DNA of 64,000 nucleotides from Chryseosolibacter sp964493505 (GCA_964493505.1 CAZBNP010000009.1:122706-186705); one strand, 5' to 3'; counted from the stretch's first letter, positions 1-7,998 are shown. Notes: a model not told the origin generated them from the sequence alone. Numbers and translations are program-made.

Positions 1-1548
1 GAGGATATTTTTCGCCGCGTCGGGAAGGAACGGTTCAATAGCGATGCCCAGGTTTCCAACCAGGTTCAGCGCGAAATTGAGCACATAGCCCACGGCTTGC
101 ATATCGTCCTTGGCGAGTTTCCAGGGTTCGGTGTCAGCGAGGAATTTGTTGCCCGTGCGCGCCATGTCCATCATGTGAAACTGAGCCTCGCGAAACCGGA
201 AGTGCTCAAGCGCATCCGTCATATCTTTCACCGATTTATCCAGTTCGGTTTGCGCACGGTTGTAGAGATCGACAATGCTTTTTCGCTTGTCGTTACTGGC
301 GGCGAACTCCGGTTCGCCCGGTACTTTACCGGCGAAATACTTCCACGTAAGCACCATTACCCGGTTGACAAAATTTCCGAGGATCGCCACCAGTTCGCTG
401 TTCACCTTCTGTTGGTAGTCGCGCCACGTGAAGTCTGCGTCTTTTGTTTCCGGCGATATCGATGTAAGGACATATCGAAGTTCATCGCGGCGTCCGGGGA
501 AATCAACGAGGTATTCATGCAGCCACACCGCGTGGTTTCGCGATGTTGAAAGTTTGTCTCCCTCGAGATTCAGGAATTCATTGGCGGGTACATTATCCGG
601 AAGGATAAACTCACCATGCGCCTTCAGCATGGCAGGGAAGATAATGCAATGGAAGACGATATTATCTTTCCCAATGAAGTGGATGAGCCTGGTATCAGGA
701 TCCTTCCAGTATTTTTCCCAGTCGTCGGGCCGCAGCTCTTTAGTAGCCGAGATATAACCGATGGGAGCGTCGAACCAGACATAGAGAACCTTTCCTTCCG
801 CGCCGGGTATTGGCACCGGTATACCCCAGTCGAGGTCGCGCGTAATAGAACGCGGTTGAAGCCCCTGATCGATCCACGACTTGCACTGGCCGTAGACGTT
901 TGTTTTCCAGTCGTCTTTATGGCTAATGATCACCCATTCGCGGAGCCAGCTTTCGAACCTGTCGAGCGGGAAGTACCAGTGTTTTGTCGGTCTGAGCACC
1001 GGTGTGTTTCCCGACACAGTAGATCGGGGGTTGATGAGTTGTTTCGGGCTCAGGCTCGTACCGCATTTTTCACATTGGTCGCCGTAAGCGTTCGGGTTTC
1101 CGCAGGTAGGGCATGTGCCAATGATATAGCGGTCGGCGAGGAAGACATTCTCCTGCTCGTCGTAGTACTGGTCTGACGTTTCTTCGATGAGCAGATTTTT
1201 GCGATGCACTTCCAGGAAGAAGTCCTGCGCGGTACGGTAGTGGATTTCATTGCTCGTTCGGGAGTAGATATCGAATGAGATACCGAAATCGAGGAACGCC
1301 TGCTTCATCAGGTTGTGGTATTTGTCGACGAAGGCTTTCGGGGTAAGGCCTTCTTTTTTTGCGCCAATAGTAATCGCCACGCCGTGTTCGTCAGACCCGC
1401 CGACATAAACGACATCTTCGCCGCGGAGCCTGAGGAAGCGCACATAGGTATCGGCAGGCAGGTAGGCGCCGGCGATATGGCCGATGTGGAGAGGTCCGTT
1501 GGCATAGGGGAGGGCGGAGGTGATCGTATAGCGTTTGAATTTCTTCAT
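1..1548 (-). CDS. metG: Methionyl-tRNA synthetase, 3' end outside window
   Basis: Charges tRNA-Met with methionine in the cytoplasm. The frame is open from the ATG at 1548 to the window edge (516 codons), so the C-terminal part is cut off; Bacteroidota MetG is usually near 680-690 residues. Seen in the translation: the class I HIGH-type signature PLHIGH near residue 20, a zinc-knuckle CPTCGN...CEKC, a WFDAPIGY segment, and the KMSKS equivalent DKLSTS. This is the MetG1/zinc-containing type. The start is fixed by the MKKFKRYTITSALPYANG opening. A CATCTTTGC sequence at 1571-1579 (minus strand) is a candidate -7 element. Confidence 0.97.
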   Translation of the reverse strand, partial: MKKFKRYTITSALPYANGPLHIGHIAGAYLPADTYVRFLRLRGEDVVYVGGSDEHGVAITIGAKKEGLTPKAFVDKYHNLMKQAFLDFGISFDIYSRTSNEIHYRTAQDFFLEVHRKNLLIEETSDQYYDEQENVFLADRYIIGTCPTCGNPNAYGDQCEKCGTSLSPKQLINPRSTVSGNTPVLRPTKHWYFPLDRFESWLREWVIISHKDDWKTNVYGQCKSWIDQGLQPRSITRDLDWGIPVPIPGAEGKVLYVWFDAPIGYISATKELRPDDWEKYWKDPDTRLIHFIGKDNIVFHCIIFPAMLKAHGEFILPDNVPANEFLNLEGDKLSTSRNHAVWLHEYLVDFPGRRDELRYVLTSISPETKDADFTWRDYQQKVNSELVAILGNFVNRVMVLTWKYFAGKVPGEPEFAASNDKRKSIVDLYNRAQTELDKSVKDMTDALEHFRFREAQFHMMDMARTGNKFLADTEPWKLAKDDMQAVGYVLNFALNLVGNLGIAIEPFLPDAAKNIL

Positions 1549-1570
1549 GGTCGATTTCGAATTGAGGAGT

Positions 1571-1579
1571 GCAAAGATG
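1571..1579 (-). promoter_or_regulatory. Candidate -7 element for metG
   Basis: The minus strand reads CATCTTTGC about 23 bases before the metG ATG. This is one base from the Bacteroidota -7 consensus TAnnTTTG. No clear -33 TTG at 19-base spacing was seen, so support is moderate. Confidence 0.35.
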
Positions 1580-1648
1580 GGAAACGTTTGGCAGCTTTAA
1601 AAGATGTTGGGAAGACTGTTGGGAGGAGGCCGCCGGTCGGTTGGTGTC

Positions 1649-3790
1649 TTATAGTTTCCCGACGTCGCCCTCCACACTGCTGAGCGCGGGTTTGGACTGG
1701 GCGAAGGGGAGTTTAACGTAGAACTCGGTGTAACCTTCGGGGGTTGTTTTCAGGTGGACGCTGCCGCCGAGTTTTTCAGCAGCGGTCTTGGTGATATAGA
1801 GTCCGATGCCTCCGGTCTCCGATCGTTCTGACGCGCGGGAGAACATCTGGAATATCTTGTCGGGGTGGACTTCGCTAATGCCGATACCGTTATCGACTAC
1901 ATTGATAGACACGTACTCGCCACTGCCGCCGATATTGATTTCGACGAAGGGTTCGACACGCTCGGAGTCGTTGTAGAATTTGATAGCGTTGTCGATAAGG
2001 TTTTCGAGGATGATGCGAACGAATTGAGGGTCGGAGCAGAAGGCGGTTTGGGGATAGATATTTTTGGTGACTTTGAGTTGTTTGGGGATACCTTTTTTTC
2101 GTTCGAGTGTCAGGATATCTTCCACGATTCCGTCGAAGTCGATGACGTCGAGCAGGAGGGAGGAGTTATTGATTTGGTTGACGATGAGGAGGCGTGTGAG
2201 TATAGTGTTGAGTTTTTCTGCCGTGATATCAAGTTTTTGGAGGTAGTTGAGGGCGAGCGGGTCTTTGACGTCCATGAGGGCTACGTTGCACATTCCTTTG
2301 AGGCTGGCGAGCGGGCCGCGGATATCATGAGAAGTTTTGTAGATGAAGTTGTCGAGTTCTTCGTTTACGCGATGGAGGGAGTCGTTGGCGCGTTGGAGCT
2401 CGAGGTTTCGTTCTTTGAGTTCCTGGTTAAGGGAGACGTTAGAGTTCATCAGCTGGCGGTTCTGGTCTTCGATGATAGCTTTGGCATCGGAGAGGGCGGC
2501 ATTGACCCGGCGTTTGACTTTTATGGAGCGGTATAAGACGAAGATGAGAGCGCAGAGGAGTACGGCGATGATAGCGATAGAGATATTGAGTTCGCGTTGG
2601 CGGGCGATGGTTATTTCTTTATCTGCAATTGTTTGGAGGTTGACGCGTTCCTGGAATTGCGTAGTGATTTTGGCGATTCGATCGATGAGCTCACCACCGT
2701 AGATACTATCTTTTAATGTGATGTATTTGTTTTGGTAGGTGGAGGCGTTTTCGTAATCTTTCTGTAGTGAGTAAAGGTTGGAATATTCTTTATAAGCCTC
2801 TATTAGCAGTTCACTATAGCCGTTCTCTAGCGCAAACTTTTCTGTTTTTTCCAAAGCGGGGACTGCCGAATCATACTCCCCTGCTCGAACGTAAATATGT
2901 GCCAGATATATAGAGTTTTCCGCCTGAAACCTAATGTCATTTGACGCCACCGCAGTCTCGTAGGAGTTTTTAAAATGTTTTTTTGATTCACTTAGAAGGC
3001 CTTGGGCGTAATACGACACTCCTAATCCAAATTCACCTTGCAGAACGGTGAAGGCCTGGCAGTCAGGACTACAATATTCGAGTGCCTTCTTGATAATCCC
3101 ACGAGCCTCGTCAAACCTACTGAGTTGATTATAACAAAGGCCGATATTGATTAGGAGGACTGCACGGAAGTCGCTATCCTTTAGATTATTGTCGTGGTCC
3201 AAGGCCAGATTATAGTACTCTAGAGCTTTGGGGTAATTCCTTAGTTTGAAGTATACGATACCGATATTATTTAGACACTCACTTATCTTTCGATCATTGC
3301 CAACTTGTTCCCGTAAAACCAGATTTTGGAAATGGTACTCTAGAGCCTTATCGTAATTTGCGTGTAGAGTGTATGTGATTGCGAGGGAGTTGAGAATATA
3401 TTCTTCTTCGTCCTTAAGGCCTAGTCTCCTGGAAATTGGCAGGATCGCGATCAACTCATCAAGCCGATCTTGCTCCTTTCCAAGTCTCCGGAGCATTTGA
3501 AACTCAATTCGGGTAGATTTAACTATTCTGACACTGTCGCCCAACTCGTAGGAAATCGCTTTGGCCCGTTGAAACTCTGTGAGTGCTCTCTCAATATCCC
3601 CCCTCAGATAGTATTCAAACCCCAATTCAAAAAGGACTTCATACTTTTCGAGTCCTTCTTTTGATTCGGTCAATGCCCTAAGGGAGTCTATCGACTTCAG
3701 GCTTTGGGCGTAACTTTCTCCAGAAGCAAGTAGGGATAGAAGACCTAGCGCAAATATAATCTTGCGAAAACGGCAAACGATTTGGTACAC
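1649..3790 (-). CDS. TPR-domain sensor histidine kinase
   Basis: Predicted membrane sensor kinase of 713 residues. There is a signal peptide at about 1-28, then 6-8 TPR-like helical repeats at about 40-370 (periplasmic if the signal is cleaved), one membrane segment at 402-420, a coiled coil at 430-480, a HisKA dimerisation helix with H488 (KTSHDIRGPL), and a HATPase with N-box N601, G1 DNGIG near 633, F-box near 647 and G2 GGIGLYI near 660. A Cys pair C240/C244 in the TPR region is also present in the paralogue at 4786-6366. The last 15 residues (SKPALSSVEG...) do not look like a kinase end and may be read-through into a repeat. It is divergent from the two small peptide genes at 3894-4212. 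The ligand is unknown. Confidence 0.9.
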   Translation of the reverse strand: MYQIVCRFRKIIFALGLLSLLASGESYAQSLKSIDSLRALTESKEGLEKYEVLFELGFEYYLRGDIERALTEFQRAKAISYELGDSVRIVKSTRIEFQMLRRLGKEQDRLDELIAILPISRRLGLKDEEEYILNSLAITYTLHANYDKALEYHFQNLVLREQVGNDRKISECLNNIGIVYFKLRNYPKALEYYNLALDHDNNLKDSDFRAVLLINIGLCYNQLSRFDEARGIIKKALEYCSPDCQAFTVLQGEFGLGVSYYAQGLLSESKKHFKNSYETAVASNDIRFQAENSIYLAHIYVRAGEYDSAVPALEKTEKFALENGYSELLIEAYKEYSNLYSLQKDYENASTYQNKYITLKDSIYGGELIDRIAKITTQFQERVNLQTIADKEITIARQRELNISIAIIAVLLCALIFVLYRSIKVKRRVNAALSDAKAIIEDQNRQLMNSNVSLNQELKERNLELQRANDSLHRVNEELDNFIYKTSHDIRGPLASLKGMCNVALMDVKDPLALNYLQKLDITAEKLNTILTRLLIVNQINNSSLLLDVIDFDGIVEDILTLERKKGIPKQLKVTKNIYPQTAFCSDPQFVRIILENLIDNAIKFYNDSERVEPFVEINIGGSGEYVSINVVDNGIGISEVHPDKIFQMFSRASERSETGGIGLYITKTAAEKLGGSVHLKTTPEGYTEFYVKLPFAQSKPALSSVEGDVGKL

Positions 3791-3838
3791 GGGTTATTTT
3801 AAAAAATCTATTAACTGAAAAAGTATAAAACAGCCAAC

Positions 3839-3847
3839 CATCTTTGC
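3839..3847 (+). promoter_or_regulatory. Candidate -7 element for the small-peptide genes
   Basis: CATCTTTGC, one mismatch from TAnnTTTG followed by C, lies 47 bases before the ATG at 3894 in the 103-base divergent gap between the TPR kinase and the peptide genes. It would give a 5' UTR of roughly 40 bases. The -33 box is not obvious. Confidence 0.4.
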
Positions 3848-3893
3848 ATTACAATTTATCACAAAAAAAGTCAAAACCTAAATTTTTACAATT

Positions 3894-4025
3894 ATGAAAA
3901 AGTTCATTTTTACCCTGATGATCGTATTTATTAGCGCATTGGCATTCACTTCATGCACAGAAGAAGAAGTTGCACCTAGCACCCAAAATGGTGGCGGAGG
4001 TTTCAGTGACATCGTCGGTCGTTAA
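3894..4025 (+). CDS. Small exported peptide 1 (43 aa, lipoprotein-like)
   Basis: Short open frame MKKFIFTLMIVFISAL..., 43 residues, ATG to TAA. It opens with two lysines and a long hydrophobic stretch, then FTSC, a lipobox-like cleavage site with Cys at 21. The remaining 22-23 residues are acidic, then Gly-rich (NGGGGF), and end in IVGR. This is the normal shape of an exported small lipoprotein or pro-peptide. It is followed after 22 bases by a second exported peptide of similar size. The codon pattern and signal sequence argue that it is real. Function is not recognised. The position between two TPR sensors suggests, as inference only, a ligand or accessory of those sensors. Confidence 0.65.
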   Translation: MKKFIFTLMIVFISALAFTSCTEEEVAPSTQNGGGGFSDIVGR

Positions 4026-4047
4026 TTGATATATTAAGCTTACTCTT

Positions 4048-4212
4048 ATGAAAACCAAGATTTCAATTCTGATTGCCGCAGTTGCATTAGTAACACTCTC
4101 CTTCACATTTGTGAGCGTGGAGCAACCAGTTAACAATACCGACCAGCAAGCGTCAAGTACAGCAATACCCTCACCAGTTGGAGGAATTATCCTTGAGGAG
4201 GTTGCAAGATAA
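4048..4212 (+). CDS. Small exported peptide 2 (54 aa)
   Basis: Open frame of 54 residues beginning MKTKISILIAAVALVTLSF, with a clear N-terminal signal or anchor segment at residues 4-22. A short polar tail follows, rich in Gln/Asn/Ser/Thr, then SPVGGIILEEVAR. There is no lipobox Cys. It shares the design of peptide 1: signal, polar linker, Gly-containing element and a C-terminal Arg. The two are probably co-transcribed (22-base gap). No known family recognised. Unlike most small spurious frames it has a textbook signal sequence. Confidence 0.6.
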   Translation: MKTKISILIAAVALVTLSFTFVSVEQPVNNTDQQASSTAIPSPVGGIILEEVAR

Positions 4213-4349
4213 ACCTCATTTCTAAAAGGTCAATATTCGTTTCTGTTGCCCTGCAAGTGGTGCGTTGCTCGAGGTAAAAGATGCCAGGCCCATTCTGATC
4301 GCGGATGAGCTGAGCGCAGTGCCATCTTCAGTATCATTCCACTAAGAGA

Positions 4350-4379
4350 GGTTGGCCCAAGAGATGTCTTGGGCCAACC
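4350..4379. repeat. Perfect 13-base inverted repeat
   Basis: Arms GGTTGGCCCAAGA (4350-4362) and its exact reverse complement (4367-4379), separated by GATG. It would form a very stable hairpin in RNA from either strand. No T-run follows on either side, so it is not a standard intrinsic terminator. It could be a processing or termination structure shared by the converging genes. Confidence 0.7.
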
Positions 4380-4385
4380 CGAAAA

Positions 4386-4477
4386 GTGGTCTTCCTTTCC
4401 CTCGCCTTTCCAAGGTACTCATTCTACCTCGGTGGTCTTCCTTTCCCCCGGCTTTCCAAGTTACTCATTCTACCTCG
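4386..4477. repeat. 46-base tandem repeat, two copies
   Basis: Copies at 4386-4431 and 4432-4477 differ at only a few positions (around CTCGCC/CCCGGC and AAGG/AAGT). Both begin GTGGTCTTCC and end CATTCTACCTCG. Two copies only, with no spacer, so this is not a CRISPR array. Confidence 0.85.
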
Positions 4478-4542
4478 CTTTGACGTGCTAGTCCTTGCCC
4501 TTTGTGGTAGCTAACGATCAATCGTTTGTATGTAATTCGACT

Positions 4543-4575
4543 TACTTAAAGTGTTACTTTAAGTACTTTTTCTAC
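4543..4575 (+). terminator. Hairpin with T-rich tail after the peptide genes
   Basis: Stem TACTTAAAG (4543-4551), loop TGTTA, complementary arm CTTTAAGTA (4557-4565), then CTTTTTCTAC. It could end transcripts of the two peptide genes, although it lies 330 bases downstream. The stem is A+T-rich and therefore weak. Confidence 0.4.
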
Positions 4576-4785
4576 ATAATATCTGGAAAACCTTACATGG
4601 CAGAATGCCAAATATTATTTGGGTTAAGGGCCATGGGCGCCTAAATCGGCTTTTTTTATCCGTTTTATTTGTTGATTCATGCAAGGGTCCATTTTCCTCT
4701 ATAATAGCATCAAGGTAGGCGTATTCCACGGGTTACTTTTCTTCTACCCGGCCAATGGCCGTTAATTGAAGCATTTGTTTGTTAT

Positions 4786-6366
4786 TCAAATTTTGTCATG
4801 CGGTCCGGTAAACTGTGGCTGCCGCTTCGCAAGGCGCACCATGGTGTCGCGCAATTGATTTAGGGCATTTTGCATCTCCCTTTCTTGGATTGCAAACGCT
4901 ATATTTGAAAGACCTGTAAGCGAGTTAATTGCTTCTTTGATAGCTCCAGATAGACGTTCCAGTTCATACTCTCTTACCTTTAGATTCGTCAATAGGTCAC
5001 TGATCTCTCCTTCAAGTTCTCGAGTACGTTCTTTTATTTTTTTTGCCAGTAGTATATTCATTGTCTTCTTTAAACGATAGCTTTTGAACAAAGCGATCAG
5101 CATAGCGACGGTTGTTACAAACAGCAATCCCACAATGACATTTAGAGCGATTTGTCGCCCAATGGTTCGTTCCCTGTCAGCGATTACTGTCTTTTGAGAA
5201 TCTATCTTTGACAGGTTTTTCCTTTCCTGATGCTTAGATTCAATCCTCATCAAGCTGGTAGTAACAGCCTCATTATAGATACTATCTTTGAGGGTGATAT
5301 ATTGTGATTGGTAATGAGAGGCCCTTTCGTAATCCTCTATCTTGAGATAGAGTTCACCTAGTTGCCCGTATACCTTAATCATTTCCATGTTGAATGGGAT
5401 ACCAGTGTTAATGACGGATTCTCCCTTATCCAAATACTTCTTAGCCGCCTTCAGTCGATCTTTCTTGATCTGAATCCTTGCCAGCATATTAATGTTGTCC
5501 AGGTACATTCTTTGGTCTGGGATTTGTTCAGCTATCTTTAATGATACCTTATAGTCATGTTCAGCGTCATCCAATTCATTCTGAACGAAGTGAATATATC
5601 CCGATGCGTATTTGATGTGCAATTCCGCGAAAGGAATACAATTACTTCCGCAGAGATCCTTACTGAGTCGGAGGTATTTCTTGGCATTTTCGAAGTCATT
5701 TAGATAGGCATAGCATAGACTAATGTTCAAAGGTTGTGAGAAGTCAACTCTTTTAAGAGAATCGCTGAGCAGGTAGCTGTTGATCATAAACGGCAATGCC
5801 TTTGTATAGTCTTTTAGTTTGTAGTAGCAGACACCAATGTTCATTAAACTCGTTGCTACGTAGGTCTTGTGATTCATTTCCTGTGCGAAATGCAGTGTTC
5901 TTAGGTGATAGTTTAAAGCATTGTCGAACTGACTCATGCTTAAGTAACACACGGCCATTAAATTTAGGACTGTTAGATACTCGTTTGTATTCCGGGACGC
6001 TGCTCCGTATTTAAGCAGGGGTTTTATTGTTGCGACGGTTGCTCCTGGCATGCCGAGTCGGTACATTATCTGTCCCTTGAGCCTTTGGCTTTTTACGATG
6101 CATAGACTGTCACCTGTCTTAATAGCAACATCCTCCGCTTCCTTCACGAGCGTAAATGCTCTTTCGTTGTCCCAATCTACGTATTCGATAGCTAGGTAAT
6201 GCAAGAGGTAGAACTTTTCAATATCGTTCGATGCGTTCGGGAGTTTTGCGTGAATCGAATCGATTACTGATTTTTTTTGAGGAGATTCAGTCTCCACCTC
6301 TTGCCCATACATTACAAGCATTCCGAATATCAGCGGAATGAATGCTGAAATTTTTCTGCGTGTCAT
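4786..6366 (-). CDS. TPR membrane protein, kinase-less paralogue of the TPR sensor kinase
   Basis: 526 residues: signal peptide at about 1-21, TPR-type repeats at about 50-370, one membrane segment at about 406-427, then a cytoplasmic coiled coil (about 430-515) ending without HisKA or HATPase domains. It matches the kinase at 1649-3790 in organisation and in local sequence: both have QYITLKDSIY-type motifs just before the coiled linker (here near 355-364) and a Cys-x3-Cys (C239/C243 here). It probably transmits a signal through the coiled coil to a separate partner. The soluble kinase starting 55 bases away on the other strand (6421) is the obvious candidate. Partner assignment is inference. 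Confidence 0.85.
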   Translation of the reverse strand: MTRRKISAFIPLIFGMLVMYGQEVETESPQKKSVIDSIHAKLPNASNDIEKFYLLHYLAIEYVDWDNERAFTLVKEAEDVAIKTGDSLCIVKSQRLKGQIMYRLGMPGATVATIKPLLKYGAASRNTNEYLTVLNLMAVCYLSMSQFDNALNYHLRTLHFAQEMNHKTYVATSLMNIGVCYYKLKDYTKALPFMINSYLLSDSLKRVDFSQPLNISLCYAYLNDFENAKKYLRLSKDLCGSNCIPFAELHIKYASGYIHFVQNELDDAEHDYKVSLKIAEQIPDQRMYLDNINMLARIQIKKDRLKAAKKYLDKGESVINTGIPFNMEMIKVYGQLGELYLKIEDYERASHYQSQYITLKDSIYNEAVTTSLMRIESKHQERKNLSKIDSQKTVIADRERTIGRQIALNVIVGLLFVTTVAMLIALFKSYRLKKTMNILLAKKIKERTRELEGEISDLLTNLKVREYELERLSGAIKEAINSLTGLSNIAFAIQEREMQNALNQLRDTMVRLAKRQPQFTGPHDKI

Positions 6367-6420
6367 AATTAGAGGAGTTCTTTTCTTATTGTTAATTTAA
6401 CACTTTGACCCCATATATAC

Positions 6421-7122
6421 ATGGCTATCTTCCTCTCACAAAAAAACCTTGAAACCGAGGTTTCGAGACGCGTGGCGGAAACATGCGAGCAAATTATTTC
6501 CGAAATGGGCGCCGAACTTCACGACGACCTCATTCAAAAATTATCAGTGCTCCGACTCTATATCGATAGAATGGAACGATCGTCCGGCAATCAGGCCGAG
6601 ATAGATACACTCCTGATAAAAATGAGAAGCGAATTCGACCAGGTCATTCACATGGTCAGAAATATCTCGCGCCGACTGCTACCTATGACGATCGAAGGCG
6701 AAACCCTCGACAAAGCTCTCCTGATCCTTTGCCAGAATATGGAATACCCGGGGACCGGACACATCCACTTCGAAAACGAAGGTATCCCGCTTCCGCTGCC
6801 GCCGCAGGTTCAACACTACCTCTTCCGAATCGTTCAGGAGCTTATCCACAATGCATTCAAACATTCCGCTGCGTGGCACGTCTGGATAAGACTGACCTGG
6901 ACCGCCGATGCACTCACAATCGAAGTGGAGGACGATGGCACCGGCTTCTCGAGAATCCCCGCATTCATTCGCCGGCTGAAACGTAAGAACAATACGCTGA
7001 AACTGCGCTCCACGGTCATCGGCGCTATTATCAATTATTCACAAGGGCGCAGAGGCCTTCTCGCTACGCTGAACATGAGCACAATCCCTGATGTGCCTGC
7101 TGAAAGCGAACAGACACAATAG
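6421..7122 (+). CDS. Soluble HisKA_3-type histidine kinase
   Basis: 233 residues, no signal or membrane segment. H-box AELHDDLIQKLS with the presumed phosphorylated His at 34, followed by a dimerisation helix. ATPase N-box QELIHNAFKHS (N144) and G1 EDDGTGFS (about 170-177). The usual G2 box (GxGLxxI) is not recognisable; the end instead runs KLRSTVIGAIINYSQGRRG. This is the NarX/DesK class that normally phosphorylates NarL-type regulators, and one is encoded tail-to-tail 6 bases away (7129-7761). With no sensor domain of its own it may depend on the adjacent kinase-less TPR protein. Activity with a degenerate G2 is uncertain. Confidence 0.82.
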   Translation: MAIFLSQKNLETEVSRRVAETCEQIISEMGAELHDDLIQKLSVLRLYIDRMERSSGNQAEIDTLLIKMRSEFDQVIHMVRNISRRLLPMTIEGETLDKALLILCQNMEYPGTGHIHFENEGIPLPLPPQVQHYLFRIVQELIHNAFKHSAAWHVWIRLTWTADALTIEVEDDGTGFSRIPAFIRRLKRKNNTLKLRSTVIGAIINYSQGRRGLLATLNMSTIPDVPAESEQTQ

Positions 7123-7128
7123 CTCCTG

Positions 7129-7761
7129 TCAAAGTAGTCCGTTGCGGTAGGCGTATGCCAACAGTGCCGCGGTGTTTGGAACACCGATCTTCCTGAGCAA
7201 CCGCATCCTGTATGTCTCGGCTGTCGTCTCTGCCATCTTCAACTCATGAGCGATCTCTTTTGTTATAGACCCGCGCGCAAGCGCCTTCAGCATGTTACGC
7301 TCCTGTGGCTGTAAAACAACTGTGGGCACGTGATCCCACGTCAACGCATTAGACTGTATGATGCGCAGTATATTCTTCGGATAATAGTTTCCCGACGTGA
7401 GAACACTTTTGATCGTCTTGCGGATTTCTTCGTACCCGTTCAGCTTATACACGATACCGTTAACACCGCGTTTAAGCAGATTGATCATCAACTCGACTCC
7501 CTCCATTCCGGTTACTGCGATTACTTTCGGCGCTGGCTCAAGTTTTTTGATTGAATCCAGCAACTCAACACCCATCGTGTCCCTTAACCGGATATCCAGT
7601 AAGATGACGTCGACGCAATGGGCCGCTATAAATTCGTGAAACTGCCCGGCGTCAGATGCTTCGAATATGTCGCCGATAAATGCCTCTCGCTCAAGTAACG
7701 ATCGCAATCCTTCCCGGATCAACGCTTCATCGTCTACTATCAGAATGCTTGCCTTTTTCAT
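7129..7761 (-). CDS. NarL/LuxR-family response regulator
   Basis: 210 residues. Receiver domain with acidic pair near 10-11 (VDDE), phospho-acceptor D56 (VILLDIRL), T84 (AVTG) and K106 (VYKLNG). The linker is followed by a LuxR-type HTH at about 148-210 (LQPQERNMLKALARGSITKE). DNA-binding output partner for HisKA_3 kinases; converges with the kinase gene at 6421-7122. The target is unknown. It could regulate the peptide genes or the TPR sensor genes nearby, but no binding site was identified. Confidence 0.92.
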   Translation of the reverse strand: MKKASILIVDDEALIREGLRSLLEREAFIGDIFEASDAGQFHEFIAAHCVDVILLDIRLRDTMGVELLDSIKKLEPAPKVIAVTGMEGVELMINLLKRGVNGIVYKLNGYEEIRKTIKSVLTSGNYYPKNILRIIQSNALTWDHVPTVVLQPQERNMLKALARGSITKEIAHELKMAETTAETYRMRLLRKIGVPNTAALLAYAYRNGLL

Positions 7762-7978
7762 AGTGGTAAGATGAGTGGGTTTGTATGAGTAATATAGCCG
7801 ATCACGATCAAATTCTGTTTGCTGATTTTCATTTTATCCGGAAAACCAGACAGTCGGGACGTCTATTTTTCCATAAAAAAGCCGGGGGACTCCAACCGAA
7901 AACGTTTGAAGTCGCCCTTTCGAAATATAAATGCAGGCCGACTGAGGAATTGTTTCGATTCGCTGTAACATTGCACCC

Positions 7979-7994
7979 GAATGAACGTTCATTC
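7979..7994. promoter_or_regulatory. 16-base perfect palindrome, likely TetR operator
   Basis: GAATGAACGTTCATTC is its own reverse complement. The core TGAACGTTCA resembles known TetR/AcrR-type operators. It sits directly before the tetR gene and covers an upstream in-frame ATG (7981), so it decides against that start. It implies autoregulation of the efflux operon. Confidence 0.65.
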
Positions 7995-7998
7995 AACC

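Larger units (their letters stand above)
4213..4785. other. 573-base non-coding stretch with repeats and hairpins
   Basis: Between peptide 2 and the convergent TPR gene. It holds a perfect 13-base inverted repeat (4350-4379), a 46-base tandem duplication (4386-4477) and a hairpin followed by a T-rich run (4543-4575). I see no convincing coding frame. The rest (4576-4785) is A+T-rich without a recognised feature. Confidence 0.6.

Noticed and set aside
4386..4477. Possible CRISPR array
   Set aside because: Only two copies, no spacers and no cas genes in the window.
4749..4761. CGGCC-AAT-GGCCG hairpin before the end of the second TPR gene
   Set aside because: Short stem with a 3-base loop and no T-run; not enough for a terminator.
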